Assembly: GCA_020638995.1 (NCBI GenBank)
Contig: JACKHM010000004.1
Location: forward strand, 124,001 to 188,000
Reading direction: 5' to 3'
Length of the DNA stretch: 64,000 nucleotides
From: Planctomycetaceae bacterium
GTDB taxonomy: Bacteria; Planctomycetota; Planctomycetia; Pirellulales; Pirellulaceae
Numbering within the stretch: the stretch's first letter is position 1; every line of letters starts with the position of its first letter. Both the position numbers and the translations under genes were made by a program. Shown here piece by piece: positions 53,593 through 62,499 of this stretch. The notes below the pieces were generated by a model, which saw only the letters and a list, made by a program, of their open reading frames with translations, was not told the DNA's origin and did no database searches.

Positions 53593-56058
53593 ATGCGACC
53601 TGCCAATCTCGCTGCTACGTTCTACATGAGCTGCCTTCTGCTGATCGCTTCTATCGCACTCGCCGAGGACAACAAGGAGACGGGCGATAGCAAACCCGAT
53701 GAGCCCAACGAACTCCTTGCCGGTCACTCGGCACACGGCGAATCTTTCAACGAAGGTCCACGACAGAGTGCCTACCTAATGGATGGTATGGGAAGGGTGC
53801 ATTTCCCCGTGACGACCAAAGAACCAATGGCTCAGAGGTTCGTCACTCAGGGCGTCGCACAGGTACATGGCTTCTGGTACTTCGAGGCCGAGCGATCGTT
53901 CCGTCAGGCAGCAGCAATCGATCCCGAGTGTGCGATGGCGTACTGGGGTATGGCGATGGCGAACCGCAGCAACGAGAAACGCGGCAAAGGTTTCATGGAA
54001 GAGGCAGTCAAACTTAAAGGGAAGGCATCGCGTCGCGAGCAACTCTATATCGACGCGCTCGATGCCTACTTCAAGGCCGACACCGCGAAGAAGAAGGAAA
54101 GAGCCGAGAAGTATACGCAGGCGCTGGAAAAGTTGCTTTATGAATTCCCCGACGATGTCGAAGCCAAAGCCTTTCTCGCTTTGCAGATTTGGGACAACAA
54201 GTCCAACAGCATTCCGATTGCAAGCCACTTGGCGGTCGACGCGCTGATTCAGCAAGTGTTCGACGTTGAACCACTGCACCCGGCTCATCACTACCGCATT
54301 CATCTGTGGGACTATGAGCGCCCGGAAATCGCAGTGTCGTCGGCGGCGCAATGTGGCCAATCGCTGCCTGCCATCGCACACATGTGGCACATGCCAGGTC
54401 ATATCTTCTCACGGCTCAAACGCTATGACGATGCTTGTTGGCAGCAGGAGGCCTCGGCCCGAGTCGATCATGCGCACATGATGCGCGACCGGGTGATGCC
54501 GGATCAAATTCACAACTTTGCTCATAACAACGAGTGGTTGATTCGAAACCTTAACCATGTCGGTCGCATTCACGATGCACTCGATCTGGCGAAGAATATG
54601 ATCGAGTTGCCCCGCCATCCGAAGTACAACACACTCGCTAAGCGAGGCAGCGCAAACTATGGGCGACAGCGATTGTTCGAGACGCTCAGTCGCTACGAGT
54701 TGTGGGACCAGATGATCGAGCTCTGCCAGACACCCTACCTCGAACCGACCGACGACGAGAAAGAGCAAATCAAGCGGCTGCGCTACTTGGGCCAAGCTTA
54801 TTTCCGCAAGGGAGATGGGGAGAACGGGGCGGCGCAACTCGCCGAACTCCAAAGTCGCAAACAGGAGACAGAAGCAAGTCGCGACAAGGCTGTCGAGGAA
54901 GCGAAAGTTAAGGCCAAGGAAAAGGCATACGACCAAGCCAAAATCGACGAAGCAATCGCGGCAGCCGAAACGAAAGCGAAAGAGGACGGCGGGGATGACG
55001 AGGCAATCGCGACGGCCAGATCTGCTGCTGAGACAGCAACACGCGAAGCTCAAGTGAAGGACAAACAGAAGGACATCGATAAGGCTGCTGCCGATGCGAA
55101 GAAACCCTTTGATGCAACGCTTAAAGAGCTGGAACCGGCGATCGCGGAGCTCGAAGGCTTACAGGCGTTTGCGGTTGGTGACGCCAAGCGGGCGGTACCT
55201 TTGCTGAAGAAGGCCCGAGGCATCGACACGATGTACGTCCAGCACGTCCGGTTGATTGCGGAGGAAGCCGACGAAGCAATTAAAGAGGGCCAGAAGCACG
55301 TGAACTCGCACAAGAACGAAGTTCAGCCGCTGGCGATGTTCACGGAACTCTTATGGAAAGCCGAGAAGAAAGATGATGCCAAGAAGACGTTCGAGGAACT
55401 GAGATCGCTTTCGAGCTCCATCGACATGGATTCGCCTGTCTTTGCCCGCCTGGAGCCGATTTCGGTTGAGCTTGGTTTCTCCGCTGACTGGCGGGTCGCG
55501 AATGTACCTGCGGAGGACGTTGGTGTGCGGCCGTCGCTAGACTCGCTGGGCACCTTCCGATGGCAGCCTTCTCCGGCCCGCGAGTGGGTTTTGAAAGATG
55601 CCAAAGACGAACTGCACGCGCTGATTGATTTCAAAGGCAAGCCGGTCGTGGTGATATTCTACCTTGGTTACGGCTGTCTACATTGTGCTGAGCAGTTACA
55701 CGCGTTCGCTCCAAAAGTCGAGGAGTTTAGACAGGCCGGTATCGAAGTGATTGCCATCAGTTCCGACGATCTTCCGGGTTTGAAGATCTCGATCGCCAAC
55801 TATGACAAAGGCGAGCTACCCATTCCGTTGGTTGCAAATCCTGAGCTCGACGTCTTTAAAGCCTATCGAGCGTATGATGACTTCGAGAAGAAGCCGTTAC
55901 ATGGCACTTTTTTAATTGATGAGGATGGTTTGGTCCGCTGGCAGGACATCAGTTACGAGCCGTTCATGGACGCCGAATTTGTACTGCAGGAATCGCAACG
56001 CTTGTTGTCGCAAGGGGTGACGGGCAGCCCTAACTCGCTATCCTCAGTTAACGACTGA
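53593..56058 (+). CDS. Exported TPR protein with C-terminal thioredoxin/AhpC-like domain
   Basis: An 821-residue protein with a signal peptide (AATFYMSCLLLIASIALAE). Residues about 50-470 are helical repeats of TPR type (FRQAAAIDPECAMAYWGMAMAN, RYDDACWQQEASARVDHAHMMRD). A charged coiled segment of about 110 residues rich in Glu, Lys and Ala follows (about 430-545), then TPR-like sequence again, and a thioredoxin-fold domain at about 660-805 with YGCLHCAEQL, a CxxC active site. Combining an oxidoreductase with protein-interaction repeats is common for exported planctomycete proteins of unknown role. ATG at 53593 has GAGGTG 8 bases upstream; an earlier in-frame ATG at 53581 lacks one. Confidence 0.8.
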   Translation: MRPANLAATFYMSCLLLIASIALAEDNKETGDSKPDEPNELLAGHSAHGESFNEGPRQSAYLMDGMGRVHFPVTTKEPMAQRFVTQGVAQVHGFWYFEAERSFRQAAAIDPECAMAYWGMAMANRSNEKRGKGFMEEAVKLKGKASRREQLYIDALDAYFKADTAKKKERAEKYTQALEKLLYEFPDDVEAKAFLALQIWDNKSNSIPIASHLAVDALIQQVFDVEPLHPAHHYRIHLWDYERPEIAVSSAAQCGQSLPAIAHMWHMPGHIFSRLKRYDDACWQQEASARVDHAHMMRDRVMPDQIHNFAHNNEWLIRNLNHVGRIHDALDLAKNMIELPRHPKYNTLAKRGSANYGRQRLFETLSRYELWDQMIELCQTPYLEPTDDEKEQIKRLRYLGQAYFRKGDGENGAAQLAELQSRKQETEASRDKAVEEAKVKAKEKAYDQAKIDEAIAAAETKAKEDGGDDEAIATARSAAETATREAQVKDKQKDIDKAAADAKKPFDATLKELEPAIAELEGLQAFAVGDAKRAVPLLKKARGIDTMYVQHVRLIAEEADEAIKEGQKHVNSHKNEVQPLAMFTELLWKAEKKDDAKKTFEELRSLSSSIDMDSPVFARLEPISVELGFSADWRVANVPAEDVGVRPSLDSLGTFRWQPSPAREWVLKDAKDELHALIDFKGKPVVVIFYLGYGCLHCAEQLHAFAPKVEEFRQAGIEVIAISSDDLPGLKISIANYDKGELPIPLVANPELDVFKAYRAYDDFEKKPLHGTFLIDEDGLVRWQDISYEPFMDAEFVLQESQRLLSQGVTGSPNSLSSVND

Positions 56059-56251
56059 TCTGCTTCGTATCCAATCTGAATTCCCGGTCGGTTCCGGAGT
56101 CGCCGACGGCTTCGGAATGTTTCTCGACGGACCGCATCTCGGTACTCAGGGCGACGAAGTGCGCCGGAAACGCCGTTTGGTAATTGAACGGCATTCGCTA
56201 CGATAGCGCCGCATCGCTGTCAAAGATAACGACGCGGAGTACGCGACGCGG

Positions 56252-58441
56252 ATGGAAAAAGGTGAGACGCCAGTCAAATTCGGCACATTTGGTGGGGTGT
56301 TCACACCATGCGTATTAACGATTCTTGGCGTCATTATGTTCTTGCGGTTCGGGCTTGTGGTGGGGCAGGCCGGACTGTTGTACGCGTTTCTGATCGTTGG
56401 CGTATCCAAGACCATAACCGGCCTGACGACGCTCTCGCTTTCCGCAATTGCTACGAATACGAGGGTCAAGGGAGGCGGGGTCTACTACGTTATCAGCCGT
56501 AGCTTGGGAGTCGAGTTTGGGGGCGCGATCGGTTTGGTATTCTTCCTGGCGCAGGCCATCTCCGTCGCGATGTACGTCATTGGGTTCGCGGAGGCGTTTG
56601 TCGGCTCGATTTCGAGTGCTAGTGTGTCGATGACGACCGTAGCCACGATCACCAACATCATTGTCTTTGTCTGCGTCCTTATCGGCGCGGGTTGGACGAT
56701 CAAGCTGCAATATTTCATCCTGTTGGTGTTGGTTGCGGCGATTGGGTCATTCGTCGTTGGAGCGGGACAGTCCTTCGACATGAGTACGTTTCGAGCGAAC
56801 CTGACGCCGAACTTCTCGGAAGGTGAAAACCTATTCTCGATGTTTGCACTGTTTTTCCCTGCCGTGACTGGGATCATGGCCGGAGCGAACATGTCGGGTG
56901 ATTTGCGCGATCCCGCTCGTGCCATCCCGCGTGGAACGCTGTGGGCAGTTTTCGTTACCGCGGTTGTCTATTTTGGCATGGCCGGTTTGTTAGCGGGGGC
57001 TCGCCCCGCCGAGCAGTTGATTGGTAGCTCGTTGATCGTTGCGGAGATATCGACCTGGCCGCTGATGATCACCGCTGGCGTCTTCGCCGCGACTTTATCA
57101 TCCGCACTCGGCAGCATGATGGGTGCGCCTCGCGTCTTGCAAGCCTTTGCTCGCGACAATGTATTCGGCTGGCTAACGCCCTTTGGTTTTGGCAGCGGCA
57201 ACAACAACGAGCCGCGACGAGCCGTTGTTGTGACCTTTGTCATCTCGCAACTCTGCATTCTCTCTGCGGATTTGAACACGATCGCACCGCTGATCACGAT
57301 GTTCTTCATGATCACGTACGGCCTGCTCAATCTGGCAACTTTCTACGAGGCAATTACCAAGAATCCGAGCTATCGACCGCGTTTTCGGTATAGCCATTGG
57401 ACCATCTCGTTGGCAGGCGCAGCTGGCTGTCTGATCGTGATGTTTCTGATCGACTGGCGATGGGCATTGACGTCAATCGCCGCGATGGCTTTGCTGCACC
57501 GGTACATCAGCCGCAAGGAAGTCGAAGCTCGGTGGGGCGATCTGCAAAGTGGCTTGCTGTTCGAGCGAACGCGACGAAATCTACTACGGCTCGAAGATCA
57601 GATGTACCACCCCAAAAACTGGCGACCGAACATCTTGGCGTTCAGCGGTGCGGGATGGGATCGTCCACAGTTAGCTGTCTATGGCCATTGGTTTACGTCG
57701 GGCCAGGGAATTCTGACGCTAGGTCAGGTAATCCAAGGCGAAATCGAGAACCGACTGGAACGGCGAAGTGCCCAAGAACGAATCCTTCATGACTTCATAC
57801 GCACCGAACAACTTGAAGCATTTCCGGCTGTCGTTGTTGCGCCGTATCTCGCCGACGGAATCGAGGCGCTCGTCCAATGTCAGGGTTTAGGGGCGCTACG
57901 GTCGAATACCGTGATGATTGGCTGGCCGACGGATAAGAAGCGATCCGAGGCGTTTGGCGCGACATTGCGGACCATTGCGTCTCTGCATCGCAGTATTATC
58001 GCCGTACGCTTCAAGGATGATCCAGTCGACCCTTGGATAGCACCGCCCGGGACAATTGATGTCTGGTGGCGAGGTCGGCAGAATGGCAGTCTGATGCTGT
58101 TGCTCGCTCATTTGCTCGCCAAGACGACAGAGTGGCGTAATCGCCAGATTCGGCTGATGCGTGTGATCGAGAACCCGGCGGGTGTTGCCGATGTCGAGAT
58201 CCACCTCCGCGAGCTGGCGGATGAGGCACGAATTGTCGTGACTCCAATCGCGATCGTGTCGTCGAACGCAATCGAAGACATTCAACGCACTTCCCAGCAT
58301 GCTGGACTAGTGTTAATGGGGTTTGAAGCTCCCGAAGAAGGTGAGGAACAGGAATTCTATTCACGAATGGAACGGTGGGCAGGCAGCTTATCTCGCGTCG
58401 TCTTCGTTGACAGTATCGGGGAGATGACGTTGGAATCCTGA
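56252..58441 (+). CDS. SLC12-family cation-chloride cotransporter homologue
   Basis: A 729-residue membrane protein. The first 440 residues hold about 12 hydrophobic segments of the amino-acid/polyamine/organocation fold, starting with GTFGGVFTPCVLTILGVIMFLRFG, close to the SLC12 signature, and containing SMFALFFPAVTGIMAGANMSGDLRDPARAIPRGTLWAV. The C-terminal 280 residues form a soluble domain (LAFSGAGWDRPQLAVYG ... GLVLMGFEAPEE) resembling the cytoplasmic domain of eukaryotic Na-K-Cl and K-Cl cotransporters. Bacterial homologues may carry K, Na and Cl together or amino acids. It heads a plus-strand run with CorA and MscS-type genes. Confidence 0.85.
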   Translation: MEKGETPVKFGTFGGVFTPCVLTILGVIMFLRFGLVVGQAGLLYAFLIVGVSKTITGLTTLSLSAIATNTRVKGGGVYYVISRSLGVEFGGAIGLVFFLAQAISVAMYVIGFAEAFVGSISSASVSMTTVATITNIIVFVCVLIGAGWTIKLQYFILLVLVAAIGSFVVGAGQSFDMSTFRANLTPNFSEGENLFSMFALFFPAVTGIMAGANMSGDLRDPARAIPRGTLWAVFVTAVVYFGMAGLLAGARPAEQLIGSSLIVAEISTWPLMITAGVFAATLSSALGSMMGAPRVLQAFARDNVFGWLTPFGFGSGNNNEPRRAVVVTFVISQLCILSADLNTIAPLITMFFMITYGLLNLATFYEAITKNPSYRPRFRYSHWTISLAGAAGCLIVMFLIDWRWALTSIAAMALLHRYISRKEVEARWGDLQSGLLFERTRRNLLRLEDQMYHPKNWRPNILAFSGAGWDRPQLAVYGHWFTSGQGILTLGQVIQGEIENRLERRSAQERILHDFIRTEQLEAFPAVVVAPYLADGIEALVQCQGLGALRSNTVMIGWPTDKKRSEAFGATLRTIASLHRSIIAVRFKDDPVDPWIAPPGTIDVWWRGRQNGSLMLLLAHLLAKTTEWRNRQIRLMRVIENPAGVADVEIHLRELADEARIVVTPIAIVSSNAIEDIQRTSQHAGLVLMGFEAPEEGEEQEFYSRMERWAGSLSRVVFVDSIGEMTLES

Positions 58442-58548
58442 CGCCGGAACCTTCAAATCAGTGTGACCGACAGTGGAACCTATTGCGTCCATTAATAATC
58501 GTGTTGGATTGACGCGGTTCAGCGAGTTTCTGATAGACGTATGAGACG

Positions 58549-59703
58549 ATGAAGGACAACGTGAGCAACCGGATTGCGACTTCAAAGCGAGCTGGCCTAG
58601 ACGGTGCGGAGGTTGGCACGAAGCTACTGGACCTCGGTAACTCCAGGTTCAGAAAACGCCATCCGAAAGTCGGCGCAAGTCCGGGAACCTTGCTAATTGC
58701 AGAGGATTCACCGCCGCCCCGGATTCGGATGATCTACTACGACTCCGAAGAGTTTCAGGAAGCCAGAGTTCACGATGTCGAACAACTGCTATCAGCATTG
58801 GAACCGGGCCATGTGACTTGGGTCGATGTACAGGGGTTCGGCGACGAAAGCCTGGTGCGGAGAATCGGTGCGATCTTCGCAATCCATCCCTTGGCGATGG
58901 AGGACGTTGTCAATATGCCGCAACGCCCCAAGGCCGAGTCCTATGAGAATCAGATCCTTATCATTGCGCGTATGGTACGCATGGGAGCGACCGACAGCGT
59001 CGATATGGAGCAAGTATCGCTGATCCTTGGAGAGAATTTTGTACTGACCTTTCAAGAGCGTTACGGTGATATTCTCGATCCCGTTCGCGAGCGAATTCGC
59101 GCTGGCACGGGACGAATGCGGCATGGAGGGTCGAGCTACCTGGCGTATGCGATCGTCGACACCATCGTGGACGGATACTATCCCGTAATCGAAGCTCTCG
59201 GCGATCATCTCGAAGAGCTCGAAAATGTCGTCATGGAGAATCCGACGAACGAATTGCTCCGAGACCTGAATCGTACGAAGAATATGTTGGTGAACCTGCG
59301 GCGCGCTGTGTGGCCCCAGCGAGAGGCGGTCAACTCGCTGATTCGTGATGAGAACCCTCTGATTACTGACGAAGTGCGGATCTACTTGCGCGACACCTAC
59401 GACCACAGCGTCCAGACGGCGGAAGTCATCGAGATGTATCGCGAGATGTCGACCGGTCTGATGAACACATACCTCTCTTCGATCGCGAATCGAACCAACG
59501 AAGTCATGAAGATCCTCACTATCATGGCTAGCATCTTCATTCCGCTGACATTTCTAGCCGGGATTTATGGGATGAACTTCGATCACATGCCGGAACTCCA
59601 CCTTCGGTGGGCCTATCCTGCAGTTTGGGTCACGATGACGCTTACCGCTGGCGGAATGGTGGCGTTTTTTTGGCGCAAGGGTTGGCTTGGTCCTGGGCCT
59701 TAG
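58549..59703 (+). CDS. corA: CorA-family divalent cation (Mg/Co) channel
   Basis: A 384-residue CorA. The soluble N-terminal domain contains HVTWVDVQGFGDESLVRRIGAIFAIHPLAMEDV. The C-terminal membrane region shows the invariant GMN motif in FLAGIYGMNFDHMPEL (about 336-351), followed by a second hydrophobic helix. It is a homopentameric Mg2+ channel. The ATG at 58549 lacks a strong ribosome binding site. It lies 107 bases after the SLC12-like gene. Confidence 0.95.
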   Translation: MKDNVSNRIATSKRAGLDGAEVGTKLLDLGNSRFRKRHPKVGASPGTLLIAEDSPPPRIRMIYYDSEEFQEARVHDVEQLLSALEPGHVTWVDVQGFGDESLVRRIGAIFAIHPLAMEDVVNMPQRPKAESYENQILIIARMVRMGATDSVDMEQVSLILGENFVLTFQERYGDILDPVRERIRAGTGRMRHGGSSYLAYAIVDTIVDGYYPVIEALGDHLEELENVVMENPTNELLRDLNRTKNMLVNLRRAVWPQREAVNSLIRDENPLITDEVRIYLRDTYDHSVQTAEVIEMYREMSTGLMNTYLSSIANRTNEVMKILTIMASIFIPLTFLAGIYGMNFDHMPELHLRWAYPAVWVTMTLTAGGMVAFFWRKGWLGPGP

Positions 59704-60074
59704 TTCTGTGCCGCCGCTCGGTTGTTGGGTCATCTGCCGCTGACTCTGGCAGTGTACAACCACTCGGCAACTCAATTTGTGAGGCAATGGCAAAGCCATG
59801 AGTGCGCCAAACTTCCGGTTATGACAAAAAGCGAAATGCCGGAGCAAATTCGCCTGAATACAAAGGACTTTCGCTCCGTTTTCGCCGCGGCGCGGACTTG
59901 TTAGCGAAATCGCGTTCTGTTACCATCCGCCGCCCGCGATCGCGGGAACGAGGCGGGAACCTATCAAACAGTTTCGCAAGCCTGCTGCGGTTGACACGGT
60001 GGAAGCTGCACCAGTTCCAAGCATTGGGCTCAAAAAACTTGCAAGCACTCCCGATCATGGATGCGAGGGACGTG
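59704..60074. other. Intergenic region upstream of the MscS gene
   Basis: About 370 bases without a convincing gene; the in-frame extension of the MscS frame back to 59802 is basic, Arg/Ser-rich and unlike protein. GAGGGA lies 6 bases before the ATG at 60075. I found no clear promoter by eye. Confidence 0.4.
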
Positions 60075-62411
60075 ATGAAATCTTGGTTTCCAATCCTTTT
60101 GCTATGCGCGGCGTGTTGCTTCGAATTGATCGAAGCGCGGGCTCAGCCTCCCATCCTGAACGCCGCAAACGGTGACATCACCCCAATCGAGCAAGCGGTA
60201 TCGGACACGTCGCTTCCTTCTGCAGAAGCGGCTTCACCGACCAAACGCGAGCAAGTCGCGGAAGAGTTGCGAGTTGCTCAGCGCACTCTGGATTCGGCAA
60301 AGCAGACGTCTGAAGAGAACAACGTCAAGCCGCCTGAGCGATTGCAACGAGAGGTCGAACTTCTCAAACAACTGGAAGTCGTCATCGCTCAGCACGAGGC
60401 GGCCAAGACAGAACACATTGATCAACAGACCCGATTGAGCGACCTTGACGCCCAACTAGCGGTCGTTCGCGAGTCGGGATCGCCCGAGGAGAATTCGTCT
60501 TCTTTTCTGTTCCTCGATCACTTGCGGGATGATTTGGCCACGCGTCAAGCGAGGACTGCGTCCGTCGACGCTGGTGTAACGAGCGCAACGGAAGCCATCG
60601 CTCGCGCTAAGCAATCGCTTGAAGTTAAAGAACAGGGCCTTCGCCGAGCCAAGGAACTGGAACAGGCGAATACGAGTGACGACAAACGCGCCGATTTGGC
60701 AAATGCCACAAAATTTGCTGAGTTGGAAGTTCGAATCGCCAAGGTTGTTGTCGAGTTGAAGAAGCAGGAAGAAGCGAATCAGCAGTTCACAAAACAACTG
60801 CATCAGCGGCAAATCGAGTTGATTGAGGAAAAGATTCGATGGATTGTTAAGAAGGGCGTTATCTTCTCGCAAGAGGACCTCGATACTCAACTTATTGAAA
60901 TCGCGAAGCAGGAAGACGATCTGAGAAGTGACAAGCAACTTGCGGAGTCGAATCTGGGCTATGCCGAGGGGGAATGGTCACGGGCACGGCAACAACTGGA
61001 TTCGAGCTTAGAAAAAGATGCCGCACTTGCCGAACAAGTCGAGGCAAAGCTACTTGCCAAGCAACTGTATCAAACGCAGGCGTCGGTGCTCAACTCGCGG
61101 CTGGTCCGTCGCGGTGGAAATCGTGAAATCTGGGAACGGCGGTTCGCGGTAATCCGCGAGACGGCAACGACCGATGAGCTGATTACCTGGAACGAAGAAG
61201 CTCGGGCCCGACTAAAGCAACTTGATACGGAGAAACCGCTGGAGCAGAATCGCATCGACGAGGCTCGGCAAGATCTAGTCGGGATTGACAAAGAGTATCA
61301 GGCCGCAGGTGAAGATGCGATTCAAGTTCGCCGTTGGATTCAAGAACAACGGGACCATCTCACGCAACTGATTCAAGTACATGATGCCAATATCGTCAGC
61401 ATCGAGTCGAGTCGAAGACTCACCGAGAAGTTGATCGCTGAAATCGGCGGCGATGTGCAAAACTGGAGTTTGGTGGAATGGGCGGCCAGCCTTCAGCATC
61501 ATGCCGCAACCGTCTGGAACATGGAAATCACCAAGGTCGATGACCATTCCTTGACAGTCGGCAAGCTGCTGTTGGGCGTGTTCCTTATCTTTTGCGGCTT
61601 CATCCTCGCTCGCATGCTCAGTCGTTCGCTGGGCTATCGCCTGCAGCAGGGCCGCATCCACATGAACGAAAGCGGTGCGGCGGCATTGCAGTCGCTGTCA
61701 TTCTACGTCTTACTGGTCTGCTTCACGCTAACAGCATTGAAATTTGTCAATGTACCACTCACGATGTTCACGTTTCTCGGTGGTGCCATCGCGATCGGCG
61801 TGGGCTTCGGCAGCCAGAATATTGTCAACAACTTCATAAGCGGTCTGATACTGCTTGCGGAGCGACCGATCAAGGTCGGCGACTTGATCCAGATCGACGA
61901 ACTGTTTGGCAACGTGGAACACATCGGTGCACGCAGCACGATCATCCGCACCGGGAATAACTTGGATATTATTGTCCCCAATAGTACGTTTCTGGAAAAC
62001 AATGTTGTCAACTTGACGCGGGGCGACGATAAACTTCGGACCAACGTCAAAGTCGGCATCGCATATGGTTCGCCAACTCGCGAGGCGACCAAGCTGATGA
62101 AGTATGCGGCCGTGGAGCATGGGCGCATCTTGAATAGCCCGGAACCTTTCGTCTGGTTTGTCGAGTTCGGTGACAACTCGTTGAACTTTGAGGTGCATTT
62201 TTGGGTGAAGGTGCGAAACATTTCGGATCGCACACGTATCGAAAGTGATGTTCGCTTTCGCATTGACCAGCTATTCCGTGAAGCGGGAATTACGATCGCA
62301 TTCCCGCAGCGCGACATCCATATCGATGCAACAACGCCCATTCCCATCCGAATGATTCCCCACGACCGATTTGATCATTTGCACGAAACACACGACTCCG
62401 AGGCCGCCTGA
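60075..62411 (+). CDS. MscS-family mechanosensitive channel with large periplasmic coiled-coil domain
   Basis: A 778-residue exported membrane protein. A signal peptide (WFPILLLCAACCFELIEARAQ, residues 3-23) is followed by about 430 residues of charged coiled coil, like the periplasmic MscS-porin domain of MscK/KefA-type channels. Membrane segments are concentrated between about 495 and 575 (LLLGVFLIFCGFILARML and SFYVLLVCFTLTALKFV). The MscS pore helix is GGAIAIGVGFGSQNIVNNFISG; the beta domain begins with LLAERPIKVGDLIQIDELFGNVEHIG. MscS channels open on hypo-osmotic shock. ATG at 60075 is preferred to the upstream ATG at 60057 because of its binding site. Confidence 0.9.
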   Translation: MKSWFPILLLCAACCFELIEARAQPPILNAANGDITPIEQAVSDTSLPSAEAASPTKREQVAEELRVAQRTLDSAKQTSEENNVKPPERLQREVELLKQLEVVIAQHEAAKTEHIDQQTRLSDLDAQLAVVRESGSPEENSSSFLFLDHLRDDLATRQARTASVDAGVTSATEAIARAKQSLEVKEQGLRRAKELEQANTSDDKRADLANATKFAELEVRIAKVVVELKKQEEANQQFTKQLHQRQIELIEEKIRWIVKKGVIFSQEDLDTQLIEIAKQEDDLRSDKQLAESNLGYAEGEWSRARQQLDSSLEKDAALAEQVEAKLLAKQLYQTQASVLNSRLVRRGGNREIWERRFAVIRETATTDELITWNEEARARLKQLDTEKPLEQNRIDEARQDLVGIDKEYQAAGEDAIQVRRWIQEQRDHLTQLIQVHDANIVSIESSRRLTEKLIAEIGGDVQNWSLVEWAASLQHHAATVWNMEITKVDDHSLTVGKLLLGVFLIFCGFILARMLSRSLGYRLQQGRIHMNESGAAALQSLSFYVLLVCFTLTALKFVNVPLTMFTFLGGAIAIGVGFGSQNIVNNFISGLILLAERPIKVGDLIQIDELFGNVEHIGARSTIIRTGNNLDIIVPNSTFLENNVVNLTRGDDKLRTNVKVGIAYGSPTREATKLMKYAAVEHGRILNSPEPFVWFVEFGDNSLNFEVHFWVKVRNISDRTRIESDVRFRIDQLFREAGITIAFPQRDIHIDATTPIPIRMIPHDRFDHLHETHDSEAA

Positions 62412-62499
62412 TCACGAGAACCACCAACTTGCAAATTCCCCCGAGCTAGTGCGTCGAAGCGGCGTCCTCGCTCGTTCCGAGCAGAAAGATCAACCCAAA

